NCBI RefSeq assembly: GCF_009380165.1
Contig: NZ_WHUF01000004.1
Location: forward strand, 372,001 to 436,000
Direction of reading: 5' to 3'
Length of the DNA: 64,000 nt
Source of the DNA: Rugamonas rivuli
GTDB lineage: Bacteria; Pseudomonadota; Gammaproteobacteria; Burkholderiales; Burkholderiaceae_D
In this document: piece by piece, positions 25,554 through 34,158 of the stretch
Numbering within the stretch: position 1 is the first letter of the stretch
How the letters are laid out: the number at the start of each line of letters is the position of its first letter
The notes under the pieces: generated by a model
The model's input: the letters and a program-made list of their open reading frames with translations, nothing else
The model's database searches: none
What the model was told of the DNA's origin: nothing
Program-made: the position numbers and the translations under genes

Positions 25554-26174
25554 ATGAAACCGGTCGACAAAAAGATCTACCTCGCTTCAAAAAGCCCGCG
25601 CCGGCGCGAACTGCTGCGCCAGGTGGGCATCGATTTCGAACTGCTGCTGCTGCGCAGCGACGGCCCGCGCGGCCCCGATGTCACCGAAGAGGTGCTGCCG
25701 GGCGAAGCGCCGCTGGACTACGTGTCCCGCGTGGCCCGTGAAAAAGCCGCCTTTGCGGCCGACCTGGTGGTCAAGCGCCGCATGGCGCCGCGCGCCGTGC
25801 TGGCGGCCGACACCACCGTCACCATCGACGGCGCCATCCTCGGCAAGCCGGCCACACCCAACGAAGCCATCGCCATGCTGCAACAGCTGTCCGGCCGCAC
25901 CCACCAGGTGCTGACCGCGATCGCCGTGCACTCGCCCGACTTCGCCGGCCAGATCACGCAAGTGTCGGACGTGCGCTTCGGCGTGCTGTCGCCGGCCGCC
26001 ATCGCCGCCTACTGCGCCACCTCGGAACCCTACGACAAGGCCGGCGGTTACGGCATCCAGGGTCCGGCCGCGCAGTTTATCGAACACATCACCGGCAGCC
26101 ATTCGGGCATCATGGGCCTGCCGCTGTACGAGACCGCACAGCTGCTGCGGCAGGCGGGTTTGCCGCTACCCTGA
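25554..26174 (+). CDS. maf: Maf-family nucleoside triphosphate pyrophosphatase (YhdE/dTTP-UTP type)
   Basis: 206 aa from the ATG at 25554; a longer frame from 25503 overlaps rlmH and adds no family sequence. Motifs: LASKSPRRRELLRQVGI, the catalytic AADTTVTIDGAILGKP, and the subfamily-typical YDKAGGYGIQGPAAQFIEHITGSHSGIMGLPL, which fits the dTTP/UTP pyrophosphatase branch. It is thought to remove non-canonical or excess nucleotides. It sits between rlmH and rng in conserved order. Confidence 0.92.
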   Translation: MKPVDKKIYLASKSPRRRELLRQVGIDFELLLLRSDGPRGPDVTEEVLPGEAPLDYVSRVAREKAAFAADLVVKRRMAPRAVLAADTTVTIDGAILGKPATPNEAIAMLQQLSGRTHQVLTAIAVHSPDFAGQITQVSDVRFGVLSPAAIAAYCATSEPYDKAGGYGIQGPAAQFIEHITGSHSGIMGLPLYETAQLLRQAGLPLP

Positions 26175-26251
26175 GCGGCGTGTATGATCGTCGTTCAGCC
26201 ACAGCGATTACAGAAGCCGCAGTTTTCAAAAACCAGCGGCCCCTGAGACAA

Positions 26252-27718
26252 ATGAACGAAGACATCCTCATCAACATCACCCCGCAAGAAACCCGGGTCG
26301 CCCTCATCCTGCAGGGCGCCGTGCAGGAGCTGCACATCGAACGCACGCTCACGCGCGGCCTGGCCGGCAACGTCTATTCGGGCAAGGTGGTGCGGGTGCT
26401 GCCGGGCATGCAGTCCGCTTTCATCGACATCGGCCTCGAACGCGCGGCCTTCCTGCACGTGGCCGACATCTGGGAAGCCCGTCCGCACGACGGCGGCCAG
26501 AACGCGGCGCCGACGCCGATCGAGAAAATCCTGTTCGACGGCCAGGTGCTGACGGTGCAGGTGATCAAGGATCCGATCGGCACCAAGGGCGCGCGCCTGT
26601 CGACGCAGATCTCGATCGCCGGCCGCATGCTGGTCTACCTGCCGCAGGACACCCACATCGGCATCTCGCAGAAGATCGAAAAGGAATCGGAACGCGAGGC
26701 GCTGCGCGTGCGGCTGCAAAGCCTGCTGCCGGCCGAGGAAAAAGGCGGCTACATCGTGCGCACGCAGGCCGAGGATGCCTCCGATTCCGACATCGCCGCC
26801 GATGTCGAGTACCTGCGCAAGACCTGGGGCGCGATCCTGCACGGCGCCAAGACCAAGCCGGCCACCACGCTGCTGCACCAGGACTTGAGCCTGGCCCAGC
26901 GCGTGCTGCGCGACTTCGTGCACGACGACACCGCCACCATCCAGGTCGACTCGCGCGAGAACTATGTGAACTTGCAGGAATTCGGCCTGGCCTACACGCC
27001 GGGCGTGCTGCCGCGCCTGCAGCACTACACGGGCGAGCGGCCGCTGTTCGACCTGTACGGCGTGGAAGAGGAAATCCTGCGCGCGCTGGGCCGCCGCGTG
27101 GACCTCAAATCCGGCGGCTATCTGATCGTCGACCAGACCGAGGCGATGACCACCATCGACGTCAACACCGGCGGCTTCGTCGGCGGGCGCAACTTCGCCG
27201 ACACCATCTTCAAGACCAACCTGGAGGCGGCGCACGCCATCGCCCGCCAGCTGCGGCTGCGCAACCTGGGCGGCATCATCATCCTCGACTTCATCGACAT
27301 GGAAAACACCGAGCACCGCAACGCCGTGCTGCAGGAGTTGAAGAAGACCTTGTCGCGCGACCGCACCAAGGTGTCGGTGTCGGGCTTCTCGGCGCTGGGG
27401 CTGGTGGAGATGACGCGCAAGCGCACCCGCGAATCGCTGGCGCACATTTTGTGCGAACCCTGCCCGGCCTGCGCCGGCAAGGGCCAGGTCAAGACCTCGC
27501 GCACCATCTGCTACGAAATCCTGCGCGAACTGCTGCGCGAAGCCAAGCAGTTCAACCCGCGCGAGTTCCGCATCCTCGCTTCGCAAGAAGTGGTGGACAT
27601 GTTCCTGGAAGAAGAGTCGCAGCATCTGGCGATGCTGGGCGACTTCATCGGCAAGAAGATCTCGCTGCAAGTGGAAACCGCGTATCACCAGGAGCAGTAC
27701 GACGTCATTTTGATGTGA
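26252..27718 (+). CDS. rng: Ribonuclease G
   Basis: 488 aa from ATG at 26252 (MNEDILINITPQETRVALI), matching the length of E. coli RNase G; an upstream in-frame ATG at 26180 adds non-family residues. It has an S1 domain at about 38-120, the catalytic DNase I-like region with MTTIDVNTGGFVG and IIILDFIDM, and the zinc-link CPACAGKG near residue 410. It is an endonuclease in 16S rRNA 5' maturation and mRNA decay. It lacks the long C-terminal scaffold of RNase E. Last gene of the conserved run. Confidence 0.95.
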   Translation: MNEDILINITPQETRVALILQGAVQELHIERTLTRGLAGNVYSGKVVRVLPGMQSAFIDIGLERAAFLHVADIWEARPHDGGQNAAPTPIEKILFDGQVLTVQVIKDPIGTKGARLSTQISIAGRMLVYLPQDTHIGISQKIEKESEREALRVRLQSLLPAEEKGGYIVRTQAEDASDSDIAADVEYLRKTWGAILHGAKTKPATTLLHQDLSLAQRVLRDFVHDDTATIQVDSRENYVNLQEFGLAYTPGVLPRLQHYTGERPLFDLYGVEEEILRALGRRVDLKSGGYLIVDQTEAMTTIDVNTGGFVGGRNFADTIFKTNLEAAHAIARQLRLRNLGGIIILDFIDMENTEHRNAVLQELKKTLSRDRTKVSVSGFSALGLVEMTRKRTRESLAHILCEPCPACAGKGQVKTSRTICYEILRELLREAKQFNPREFRILASQEVVDMFLEEESQHLAMLGDFIGKKISLQVETAYHQEQYDVILM

Positions 27719-27734
27719 GGTATGGGGAGCCACG

Positions 27735-28499
27735 ATGTTCCGCGTCCGTTCAGCCATGGCGCTTGCCGCCACCCTGCTGCAGGCATCGGCCTGCGCGGCG
27801 GAACCGATTGCCCTGTACACCGAGGATTACCCGCCCTTTAATTGGGCCGACAAAGCCAGCGGCAAGGTGACGGGGCTGTCGGTCGACATCGTCGCCGAAC
27901 TGATGCGGCGCGCTGGCGTGGCGACTGCCGGACCATTCCTGCTGCCGTGGGCTCGCGCGCTGAGGCAGACCGCCATCACCCCCAACTCCTGCCTGTACAT
28001 CACGGCACGCACGCCGGAGCGCGAAGCAAAGTTCCAGTGGATCGGCCCGATCAACCGCAATGACTGGGTCCTGTTTGCCCGCCGCAGCGATCACATCGTC
28101 CTGCGCAACCTGGACGACGCCAAACCTTACAAGATCGGCACCTCCATCGACGACGCCTCGATCTCCGTCTTGCGCGAACACCAGCTGCAATTCACCCTCA
28201 CCTCCTCGGAGCGCCTGAACCCCGCCAAGCTGCAGATGGGGCGTATCCAGTTATGGTCGATAGGCCGGCTGCCTGGCCTGTCCATGCTGCGCGAAATGGG
28301 CATCATGGACGTCGAACCGGTGCTGACCTTCATCCAGGCCGATATGTACCTGAGCTGCAACAAGAGCATGGATGCGACCGAGGCCGCGCGCCTGAACGAC
28401 GTCCTGCACGGCATGTACCGCGACGGCACCATCCAGCACATCTATACCCGCTACGGCTACGAGAAGGAAGCCCCGCGCCTGGGCGCAGCATCCCGCTGA
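27735..28499 (+). CDS. Periplasmic solute-binding protein (SBP_bac_3-like)
   Basis: 254 aa. A signal peptide (AMALAATLLQASACAAE) precedes a type-II periplasmic binding fold: EPIALYTEDYPPFNWADKASGKVTGLSVDIVAELMRRAGV is the standard opening of family 3 amino-acid-type binding proteins. No transporter subunits follow; instead a diguanylate cyclase lies 57 bp downstream. Isolated proteins of this type in Proteobacteria often serve as sensors for membrane signalling proteins, so a partnership with the neighbouring cyclase is possible but unproven. Confidence 0.82.
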   Translation: MFRVRSAMALAATLLQASACAAEPIALYTEDYPPFNWADKASGKVTGLSVDIVAELMRRAGVATAGPFLLPWARALRQTAITPNSCLYITARTPEREAKFQWIGPINRNDWVLFARRSDHIVLRNLDDAKPYKIGTSIDDASISVLREHQLQFTLTSSERLNPAKLQMGRIQLWSIGRLPGLSMLREMGIMDVEPVLTFIQADMYLSCNKSMDATEAARLNDVLHGMYRDGTIQHIYTRYGYEKEAPRLGAASR

Positions 28500-28556
28500 G
28501 GCCAGTGTTGTCAATTGCGTATAATGCTCGGCTATCACAACAACCCCGGCAGCGTC

Positions 28557-29735
28557 ATGCTCGACCTCCGCACCATCAACTCCATCACCGGCATGATGGC
28601 ATTGCTTATGGCTTTCGTGCTGCTGGGGATGCGCCATTACTATCCGCGCCGCATCAAGGGGACTCTGTTGTGGGCGCTGTCGCCCATCGTCGGCGGCTGC
28701 TCCTCGCTGGCCTACGGCCTCGACGGCGTGCTGCCCGCCGCGCTGGCGGCCATGCTGGGCAATGCGCTGGCCTACGCCAGCGCCGCGATGAACCTGTTCG
28801 GCACGGCGGCGTTCTATGAACAGCCGCTGAACGGCCGCCGCTGGCTGGCCTTCACGCTGGCCGTGCTGGGCGTCATCGCCTGCTTCATGCTGGTCTGGCC
28901 CGACTACCGGATGCGCGTGCTGGTGTTTGCGCTGGCGATGACGGTCTACACCGGCATGCACGCGTCGCTGCACTGGCGGCATGGCCTGAGCTTTGCCGGC
29001 CGTCTGCTGGCGGCGTTGTTGCTGCTGCGCTGCCTGATCCTGCTGCTGCGCGCCGGCAGCGCGCCCTTCATCGACGCCGCCGACGCCACCCGCTACGGCC
29101 CGACCTTGATCCAGATGCTGTATCTGAGCTCGTTCAGCGTGGGCGGCATGCTCACCTGCCTGGGCTTCGTCCTGCTGGCGAGCGAACGCGTGCGCGCGGA
29201 ATTCGAACGCATGGCCAACGTCGATCCGCTGACGGGCGCGGCGTCGCGGCGGGCCATCATGCAGTCGCTCGACGGCGAAGTGCAGCGCTGGCGGCGCACC
29301 GGCCGGGTGTTTTCGATACTGCTGCTCGACATCGACCACTTCAAGCGCATCAACGACCGCCACGGCCACGCGGTCGGCGACCAGGTGCTGGCGCGGTTTG
29401 CCGACAGCGTCAAATCCGCGCTGCGTTCCATCGATACGCTGGGCCGTTATGGCGGCGAGGAATTCGTCGTCCTGTTGCCCGACAATGATTTGCAGAGCGC
29501 CGCCGTCGCCGCCGAACGGGTGCGCCATGTCGTCGAGCGGCAGATCGTCGAGGCGGGCTTGCCGGCCTGTACCACCAGCATCGGCTGCGCCTGCATCGAC
29601 GGCAGCGGGCCGACCGTGGAGGCCCTGCTGGCGGATGCCGACGCCGCCCTGTACACGGCCAAGCACGAGGGCCGCAACGCCGTGCGCCTGGCCCAGCCGC
29701 AGGCGGAACAAGCTAGCGCGTCGGCGCGACGGTGA
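28557..29735 (+). CDS. Membrane GGDEF diguanylate cyclase
   Basis: 392 aa from ATG at 28557. About six hydrophobic segments fill residues 1-205, then a GGDEF domain with LLLDIDHFKRINDRHGHAVGD and the active-site GRYGGEEFVVLLP. The inhibitory RxxD motif (RSID) lies five residues before GGEEF, so product inhibition is expected. It makes cyclic di-GMP from two GTP. A -10-like TATAAT (28520-28525) in the context TTGCGTATAATG lies upstream; the same context precedes trhO at 47300. The 3' end overlaps the convergent exported-protein gene by 23 bp. Confidence 0.92.
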   Translation: MLDLRTINSITGMMALLMAFVLLGMRHYYPRRIKGTLLWALSPIVGGCSSLAYGLDGVLPAALAAMLGNALAYASAAMNLFGTAAFYEQPLNGRRWLAFTLAVLGVIACFMLVWPDYRMRVLVFALAMTVYTGMHASLHWRHGLSFAGRLLAALLLLRCLILLLRAGSAPFIDAADATRYGPTLIQMLYLSSFSVGGMLTCLGFVLLASERVRAEFERMANVDPLTGAASRRAIMQSLDGEVQRWRRTGRVFSILLLDIDHFKRINDRHGHAVGDQVLARFADSVKSALRSIDTLGRYGGEEFVVLLPDNDLQSAAVAAERVRHVVERQIVEAGLPACTTSIGCACIDGSGPTVEALLADADAALYTAKHEGRNAVRLAQPQAEQASASARR

Positions 29736-30216
29736 TGACGGTGCGGCTCAGGTCTATGCCGCGGATCTGAACCGAGCCGAAGTTGGCGTTGTCGCTGGCG
29801 CCGGTGCGGATGTTCTGCAGATCGAGCTCGCCTATCGATGCCGGCAGCGCCAGGTTGATCGAGCCGTCGGCGTTCATGCGCGGCGCGCTGCCGTTCGGCC
29901 CGTACACCACGTCGCGCGCCGTCACATCGGCGCTCAATACGCCCAGCAGCGGAAACAGCGCCGTGCCCATCTCGGCGGATTTGGCGTCGGCGCCGCCCAT
30001 GCCGCCGAACAGGCCGTGCAAGGGAAACAGGCCGCGATGCAGCGAACGCGGCGGCAGGCGCACCACCGGCGCCGGGATCGGCGTCGAGACGCCGCGCAGC
30101 TCGGCGTCGTTCAGGGTGCGCAGCCTGGCCGCCGCGTCATCGCCGTGCGCCGACGACAGCGCGCCGAACAGGGAGCCGAACAGCGCCATGCTGGAGAAAA
30201 TCCGTGTGAGGTTCAT
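29713..30216 (-). CDS. Small exported protein of unknown function
   Basis: 167 aa. Signal peptide MNLTRIFSSMALFGSLFGALSSAHG, then LRTLNDAELRGVSTP, which resembles the 'sDAELsxVsGQ' start found in some secreted or pilus-associated proteobacterial proteins. The C-terminal half (INLALPASIGELDLQNIRTG...FGSVQIRGIDLSRTVITVAPTR) is beta-rich with repeating short strands. No family named with confidence. Its last codons overlap the end of the diguanylate cyclase gene on the opposite strand by 23 bp. Confidence 0.6.
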   Translation of the reverse strand: MNLTRIFSSMALFGSLFGALSSAHGDDAAARLRTLNDAELRGVSTPIPAPVVRLPPRSLHRGLFPLHGLFGGMGGADAKSAEMGTALFPLLGVLSADVTARDVVYGPNGSAPRMNADGSINLALPASIGELDLQNIRTGASDNANFGSVQIRGIDLSRTVITVAPTR

Positions 30217-30323
30217 AGGTCCCTGAGCTTGAGTGCAGCCATGGCCTCATGCTAGCACCGTCCGCCGCGGCGGTGTGCCGTTGCAGACTGACCCCAGCGG
30301 CCAATCGGCGATCAGGCCGGCGA

Positions 30324-30878
30324 TCAGGCTGCGCTGTCGCGATCGCTGACCACGACCAGCACCTGCGCCTCGCTGCCGTCCAGGCTGCGGATGCGGTGCG
30401 GGATGACGGCGTTGAAGTAGAGCGAATCGCCGGCCTCCAGCTGCACCAGCTGGTCGGGGAATTCGATTTCAATCCGGCCCTGGTGGACGAACAGCAGTTC
30501 CTCCCCTTCGTGCTCCTTGAACGCCGACGCCACGAAATCCAGCGGCGGCCGCAACATGAAGGGCAGCATCTGCTTCGGCGCCAGATTGGCCGCGATGCTT
30601 TCCACCGCCCGCCCGCCGCCATCCATCGACGCCCGTTCGGCGGCGCGGGTGATGCTGACCAATTCCTGGTTGCGGCGGTCGGACACCAGCTCCTCCACGC
30701 TCACCTGCAAGGCCTTGGCCAGCTTCAAGGCCACCGCGATCGACGGCACGCTGATGCCGCGCTCTATCTTCGACAGATAACTCTTGGTCAGCCCGGTCTG
30801 CTCCGCCAGGAACTCCAGCGTCCATCCTTTTTGTTTTCTCAGTAGTTTCAGGCGAATAGTCATAGGCGCTCGGTTCAT
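30324..30878 (-). CDS. XRE-cupin transcriptional regulator
   Basis: 184 aa. Helix-turn-helix at residues 7-62 (LRKQKGWTLEFLAEQTGLTKSYLSKIERG), linker, then a cupin_2 sensor domain with GEELLFVHQGRIEIEF, LEAGDSLYFNAVIPHRI. Such regulators sense a small metabolite in the cupin and typically control the divergent neighbouring operon. Here that is the class II aldolase/DapA-like pair, with a symmetric operator candidate at 30901-30934. Confidence 0.9.
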   Translation of the reverse strand: MNRAPMTIRLKLLRKQKGWTLEFLAEQTGLTKSYLSKIERGISVPSIAVALKLAKALQVSVEELVSDRRNQELVSITRAAERASMDGGGRAVESIAANLAPKQMLPFMLRPPLDFVASAFKEHEGEELLFVHQGRIEIEFPDQLVQLEAGDSLYFNAVIPHRIRSLDGSEAQVLVVVSDRDSAA

Positions 30879-30900
30879 GGATAAAAATAATTGTACCGCA

Positions 30901-30934
30901 TGACACTTTGTATCCTATAATTCACTTTGTGTCA
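30901..30934 (+). promoter_or_regulatory. Promoter with symmetric and direct repeats, candidate operator of the XRE-cupin regulator
   Basis: A consensus -10 TATAAT (30916-30921) sits at the centre of an inverted repeat TGACAC (30901-30906) ... GTGTCA (30929-30934). CACTTTGT also occurs twice as a direct repeat (30904-30911 and 30923-30930). This lies between the divergent regulator and the aldolase gene, so bound regulator would cover the promoter. Confidence 0.55.
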
Positions 30935-30959
30935 TTCACTCACCCAAGGAGGCCACACG

Positions 30960-31739
30960 ATGAACACACTGGACATGTCCAAGGCGGATTTGATTACGCT
31001 GGCGCAGCAGCGGCTGGAGCGCGAGGTCCGGCCCGGCGAATGGAGCGACCGCCAGAAACTGGCGCTGACTTGCCGCATCCTGTACGACGGCGGCCACGAT
31101 TCCGGCCTGGCCGGACAGATCACCTGCCGCACCGGCGAGCCGGGCCGCTTCTACACCCAGCAGCTGGGCTATGGCTTCGACGAGATCAGCGCCGCCAGCC
31201 TGATCGAAGTCGACCAGGACCTGCAGGTGGTGAACGGCCAGGGCATCCCCAATCCGGCCAACCGCTTCCACACCTGGATCTACCGCCAGCGTCCCGACGT
31301 GAACTGCATCATCCACACCCACCCGCTGCACGTGGCCGCGTTGTCGATGCTGGAAACGCCGCTGCAGATCTCGCACATGGACACCTGCCCGCTGTTCGAC
31401 GACTGCGCCTTCCTGGCGCACTGGCCGGGCGTCCCGGTCGGCAACGAGGAAGGTGAAATCATCGCCGGCGCGCTGGGCGCCAAGCGCGCCATCCTGCTGG
31501 CCCACCACGGCCAGCTGGTGGTCGGCGCGACCATCGAGGAAGCCTGCATGCTGGCCATCCTGATCGAGCGCGCCGCGCGGCTGCAGCTGCTGGCCATGGC
31601 CGCCGGCGCCATCCAGCCGCTGCCGCCCCGGCTGGCGGCCGAGGCGCACGACTGGATTTCCACCGCCAGGCGCGACCAGGTGACGTTCGCCTACTACGCC
31701 CGCCGCGCATTGCGCAGCCATCAAGACTGTCTGATCTAA
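30960..31739 (+). CDS. Class II aldolase/adducin-family protein
   Basis: 259 aa from ATG at 30960, preceded by a strong AAGGAGG. The class II aldolase zinc site is present: IIHTHPLHVAAL (His-x-His) and a third His in LLAHHGQLVVG. The N-terminal helix region and the TGEPGRFYTQQLGYGFDEI loop fit the family. Known members cleave or decarboxylate sugar or keto-acid substrates; the substrate is not evident. First gene of an operon with a DapA-like lyase 18 bp downstream, under a divergent XRE-cupin regulator. Confidence 0.88.
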   Translation: MNTLDMSKADLITLAQQRLEREVRPGEWSDRQKLALTCRILYDGGHDSGLAGQITCRTGEPGRFYTQQLGYGFDEISAASLIEVDQDLQVVNGQGIPNPANRFHTWIYRQRPDVNCIIHTHPLHVAALSMLETPLQISHMDTCPLFDDCAFLAHWPGVPVGNEEGEIIAGALGAKRAILLAHHGQLVVGATIEEACMLAILIERAARLQLLAMAAGAIQPLPPRLAAEAHDWISTARRDQVTFAYYARRALRSHQDCLI

Positions 31740-31757
31740 CCCTTACCGGAGCTCTCC

Positions 31758-32651
31758 ATGACCACTGCATTCAAAGGCATCATCGCTTATCCCGTCACGC
31801 CGTTCACCCAGGACGACCGCGTCGACCTGCCCACGCTGGCGCGTCTGATCGACGACCTGGTCCGGCAAGGCGTGCACGGCATCGCGCCGCTGGGCAGCAC
31901 CGGCGAAAGCGCCTACCTCGACGACAAGGAATGGGACGCGGTGGCGCAAGCCTCGCTGCAGGCGGTGAACCGGCGCCTGCCCACCGTGGTCGGCATTTCC
32001 GACCTGACCACGCGCGGCGCGGTGCGGCGCGCACGCTACGCCAGCCAAGCCGGCGCCGACGCGCTGATGGTGCTGCCGGTGTCGTACTGGAAGCTGACGC
32101 CGGATGAAATCGTCAGGCACTACGCCACCATCGGCGACGCGGTCGATATCCCCATCATGTTGTACAACAATCCCGCCACCAGCGGCATCGACCTGGCGCC
32201 GGAATTGATCGCCCGCATATGCCGCGAGGTGCCGGCGGTGACGATGGTGAAGGAAAGCACCGGCGACATCCAGCGCATGCACCGCCTGGTGCAATTGACC
32301 GAGGGCAGCGTGCCTTTCTTCAACGGCAGCAATCCGCTGGCGTTGGCGGCGTTGGCGGCCGGCGCCAGCGGCTGGTGCACCGCCGCGCCCAACCTGCAGG
32401 CGCAGCTGCCGCTGGCGCTGTACGAGGCGGTGGCGGCCGGCGACCTGGCGACGGCGCGCGCGCTGTTCTACCGCCAGCTGCCGCTGCTGCAGTTCATCGT
32501 CAAGGGCGGCTTGCCGACCACCATCAAGGCCGGCCTGCGCCTGCGCGGCTTCGACGCCGGCGTGCCGCGCGCGCCGCTGCAGCCGCTGACGGCGGCCGAC
32601 ACCGGCGTCCTGGCCGGCATCCTGGCCACGCTGGACGCCGGCATGCGCTGA
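31758..32651 (+). CDS. Dihydrodipicolinate synthase family aldolase/lyase
   Basis: 297 aa (beta/alpha)8 barrel of the DapA/NAL family. Schiff-base Lys in VPAVTMVKESTGD, the PLGSTGES phosphate or carboxylate loop, and LYNNPATSGIDL with the conserved YNNP. It lacks the TTGE motif of true DapA, so it is probably a catabolic aldolase for a 2-keto acid. Operonic with the class II aldolase. The pair likely handles consecutive steps of one small-molecule pathway, with the inducer sensed by the XRE-cupin regulator. Confidence 0.88.
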   Translation: MTTAFKGIIAYPVTPFTQDDRVDLPTLARLIDDLVRQGVHGIAPLGSTGESAYLDDKEWDAVAQASLQAVNRRLPTVVGISDLTTRGAVRRARYASQAGADALMVLPVSYWKLTPDEIVRHYATIGDAVDIPIMLYNNPATSGIDLAPELIARICREVPAVTMVKESTGDIQRMHRLVQLTEGSVPFFNGSNPLALAALAAGASGWCTAAPNLQAQLPLALYEAVAAGDLATARALFYRQLPLLQFIVKGGLPTTIKAGLRLRGFDAGVPRAPLQPLTAADTGVLAGILATLDAGMR

Positions 32652-32754
32652 ACGCCGCCGCTGTCTTGCCGACGCCACAGGGCGGCGGATTCCGGCCGCG
32701 CGCCCCTTGTATCGTGATAGCATAATGATAATATTCAACGCATACGGAGGCGAC

Positions 32755-33408
32755 ATGGCTGCACGGCATTACCTGGCGGTACTCGGACTGATATTGGCGG
32801 CGCCGTGCACGCTGGCGGACGACCACAGCCCGGTGGCGGCGCCCTCGCCCGCCGTCGGCGATTCGTGGACCTACCAATACACCGATGTGTGGAAAGGCGC
32901 CAAGGGCAACCTCAACCGCATGGAAGTGACCGGGGTCGACGCCGCCGGCGTGCATGTCGATATCAAGCGCGCGGCCAGCGGTGCGCTGCTGACCAGGCAG
33001 CTGTTCAGCGCCGAGATGAATCCCATCGACCGCGGCGCCATGCACTTCGCGCCGTCGTTCGCGCGCTACGCCTTCCCGCTGGCGCCCGGCAAGGAATGGA
33101 CCACCGACGCCACCGGCGACAATCCCAAGTCCGGCAAGCACTGGCGCTACCGCATCAAGGGCAAGGTGCTGAACTGGGAAAAGATCACGGTGGCGGCCGG
33201 CGAGTTCGAGGCGCTGAAGGTGGAGGTGCAGGCGCTGTACAACGGCGAGGAGCCCAACAGCCCCGGCGGCAGCGGCCAGCTGACCGAGACGCTGTGGTTC
33301 GCGCCGGCGGTGAACAACTTCGTCAAACTCGACTACCGGGACACCGACTGGAACGGCCGCATCTTCAACCGCGACAGCTGGGAGTTGACCGCCTTCGTGC
33401 GCAAGTAG
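32755..33408 (+). CDS. Exported beta-rich protein of unknown function
   Basis: 217 aa from ATG at 32755 after ACGGAGG. A signal peptide (MAARHYLAVLGLILAAPCTLA) precedes repeated beta strands: VGDSWTYQYTDVWKGAKGN, GKEWTTDATGDN, YRIKGKVLNWEKITVAAGEFEALKVE, ETLWFAPAVNNFVKLDY. This pattern is common in small secreted proteobacterial proteins with a lipocalin- or DUF3108-like appearance. The following esterase gene starts 20 bp downstream, so the two may be co-expressed. Function unknown. Confidence 0.7.
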   Translation: MAARHYLAVLGLILAAPCTLADDHSPVAAPSPAVGDSWTYQYTDVWKGAKGNLNRMEVTGVDAAGVHVDIKRAASGALLTRQLFSAEMNPIDRGAMHFAPSFARYAFPLAPGKEWTTDATGDNPKSGKHWRYRIKGKVLNWEKITVAAGEFEALKVEVQALYNGEEPNSPGGSGQLTETLWFAPAVNNFVKLDYRDTDWNGRIFNRDSWELTAFVRK

Positions 33409-33428
33409 GCGCGCAACCGGGAGCCACG

Positions 33429-34154
33429 ATGCCAGCCGCTCCCGCACCGCCGGCGCCACCGTCGCCTTATGCCGACGGCCGGCTGCATGCGCGGCCGGCG
33501 CTTTGGCGGCAGCGGCCGGCGGTGCTGCCGCGCCCCCTGCCGCTGGCGGCCGGCTCCCACATGCTGGCCTTCCCCAATCACCGCCATGCGCGCCTGTACG
33601 TGCCGCCGCATGACGGCGCCGCGCCGCTGCCGCTGCTGGTGCTGCTGCACGGCGCCGGCGGCCAGCACGGCGGCGGCGACGCCATCGCGCTCGCGCATGC
33701 GACCCGCCATGGCACGCTGCTGTTGCTGCCGGAAGCGCAATCGACCAGCTGGGACGTGCTGCGCGGCGGCTACGGCGCCGACCTGGCCTTCATCGACCGC
33801 CTGCTGGCGTGGGCCATGCAGCGCTACCCGGTCGACGCCGGCGCCGTCACCATCGGCGGCTTTTCCGACGGCGCCTCGTATGCGCTGTCGGTGGGCTTGA
33901 TGAACGGCGAGCTGTTCGGCGACATCCTGGCGTTCTCGCCGGGCTTTATTGCGCCGCTGCGGCGCAGCGGCATGCCGCGCGTGTTCATCGCCCATGGCAC
34001 GCAAGACCCGGTGCTGTCGGTGGAACGGGGCAAGGCCATCGCGCTGAAGCTGGCCGGCGAAGGCTACGATGTGCGCTACGCGGAATTCAACGGCGCCCAC
34101 CTGGTCGAACCGGCCATCGCCCACGCGGCCTTGCGCCAGCTGGCGGCGCGCTAG
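33429..34154 (+). CDS. Alpha/beta hydrolase (carboxylesterase/phospholipase-like)
   Basis: 241 aa. Alpha/beta-hydrolase fold: oxyanion region LLVLLHGAGG, nucleophile elbow GGFSDGAS (Ser within G-x-S-x-G), acid in HGTQDPV and catalytic His in FNGAHLVEP. No signal peptide; the first 40 residues are Pro/Ala-rich. It resembles the dienelactone hydrolase/phospholipase-carboxylesterase branch; substrate unknown. It ends 4 bp before the convergent diguanylate cyclase. Confidence 0.85.
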   Translation: MPAAPAPPAPPSPYADGRLHARPALWRQRPAVLPRPLPLAAGSHMLAFPNHRHARLYVPPHDGAAPLPLLVLLHGAGGQHGGGDAIALAHATRHGTLLLLPEAQSTSWDVLRGGYGADLAFIDRLLAWAMQRYPVDAGAVTIGGFSDGASYALSVGLMNGELFGDILAFSPGFIAPLRRSGMPRVFIAHGTQDPVLSVERGKAIALKLAGEGYDVRYAEFNGAHLVEPAIAHAALRQLAAR

Positions 34155-34158
34155 CGGA

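Noticed and set aside
26180..26251. Longer N-terminus for RNase G
   Set aside because: The 24 extra residues do not resemble the family; MNEDILINI at 26252 is the usual start.
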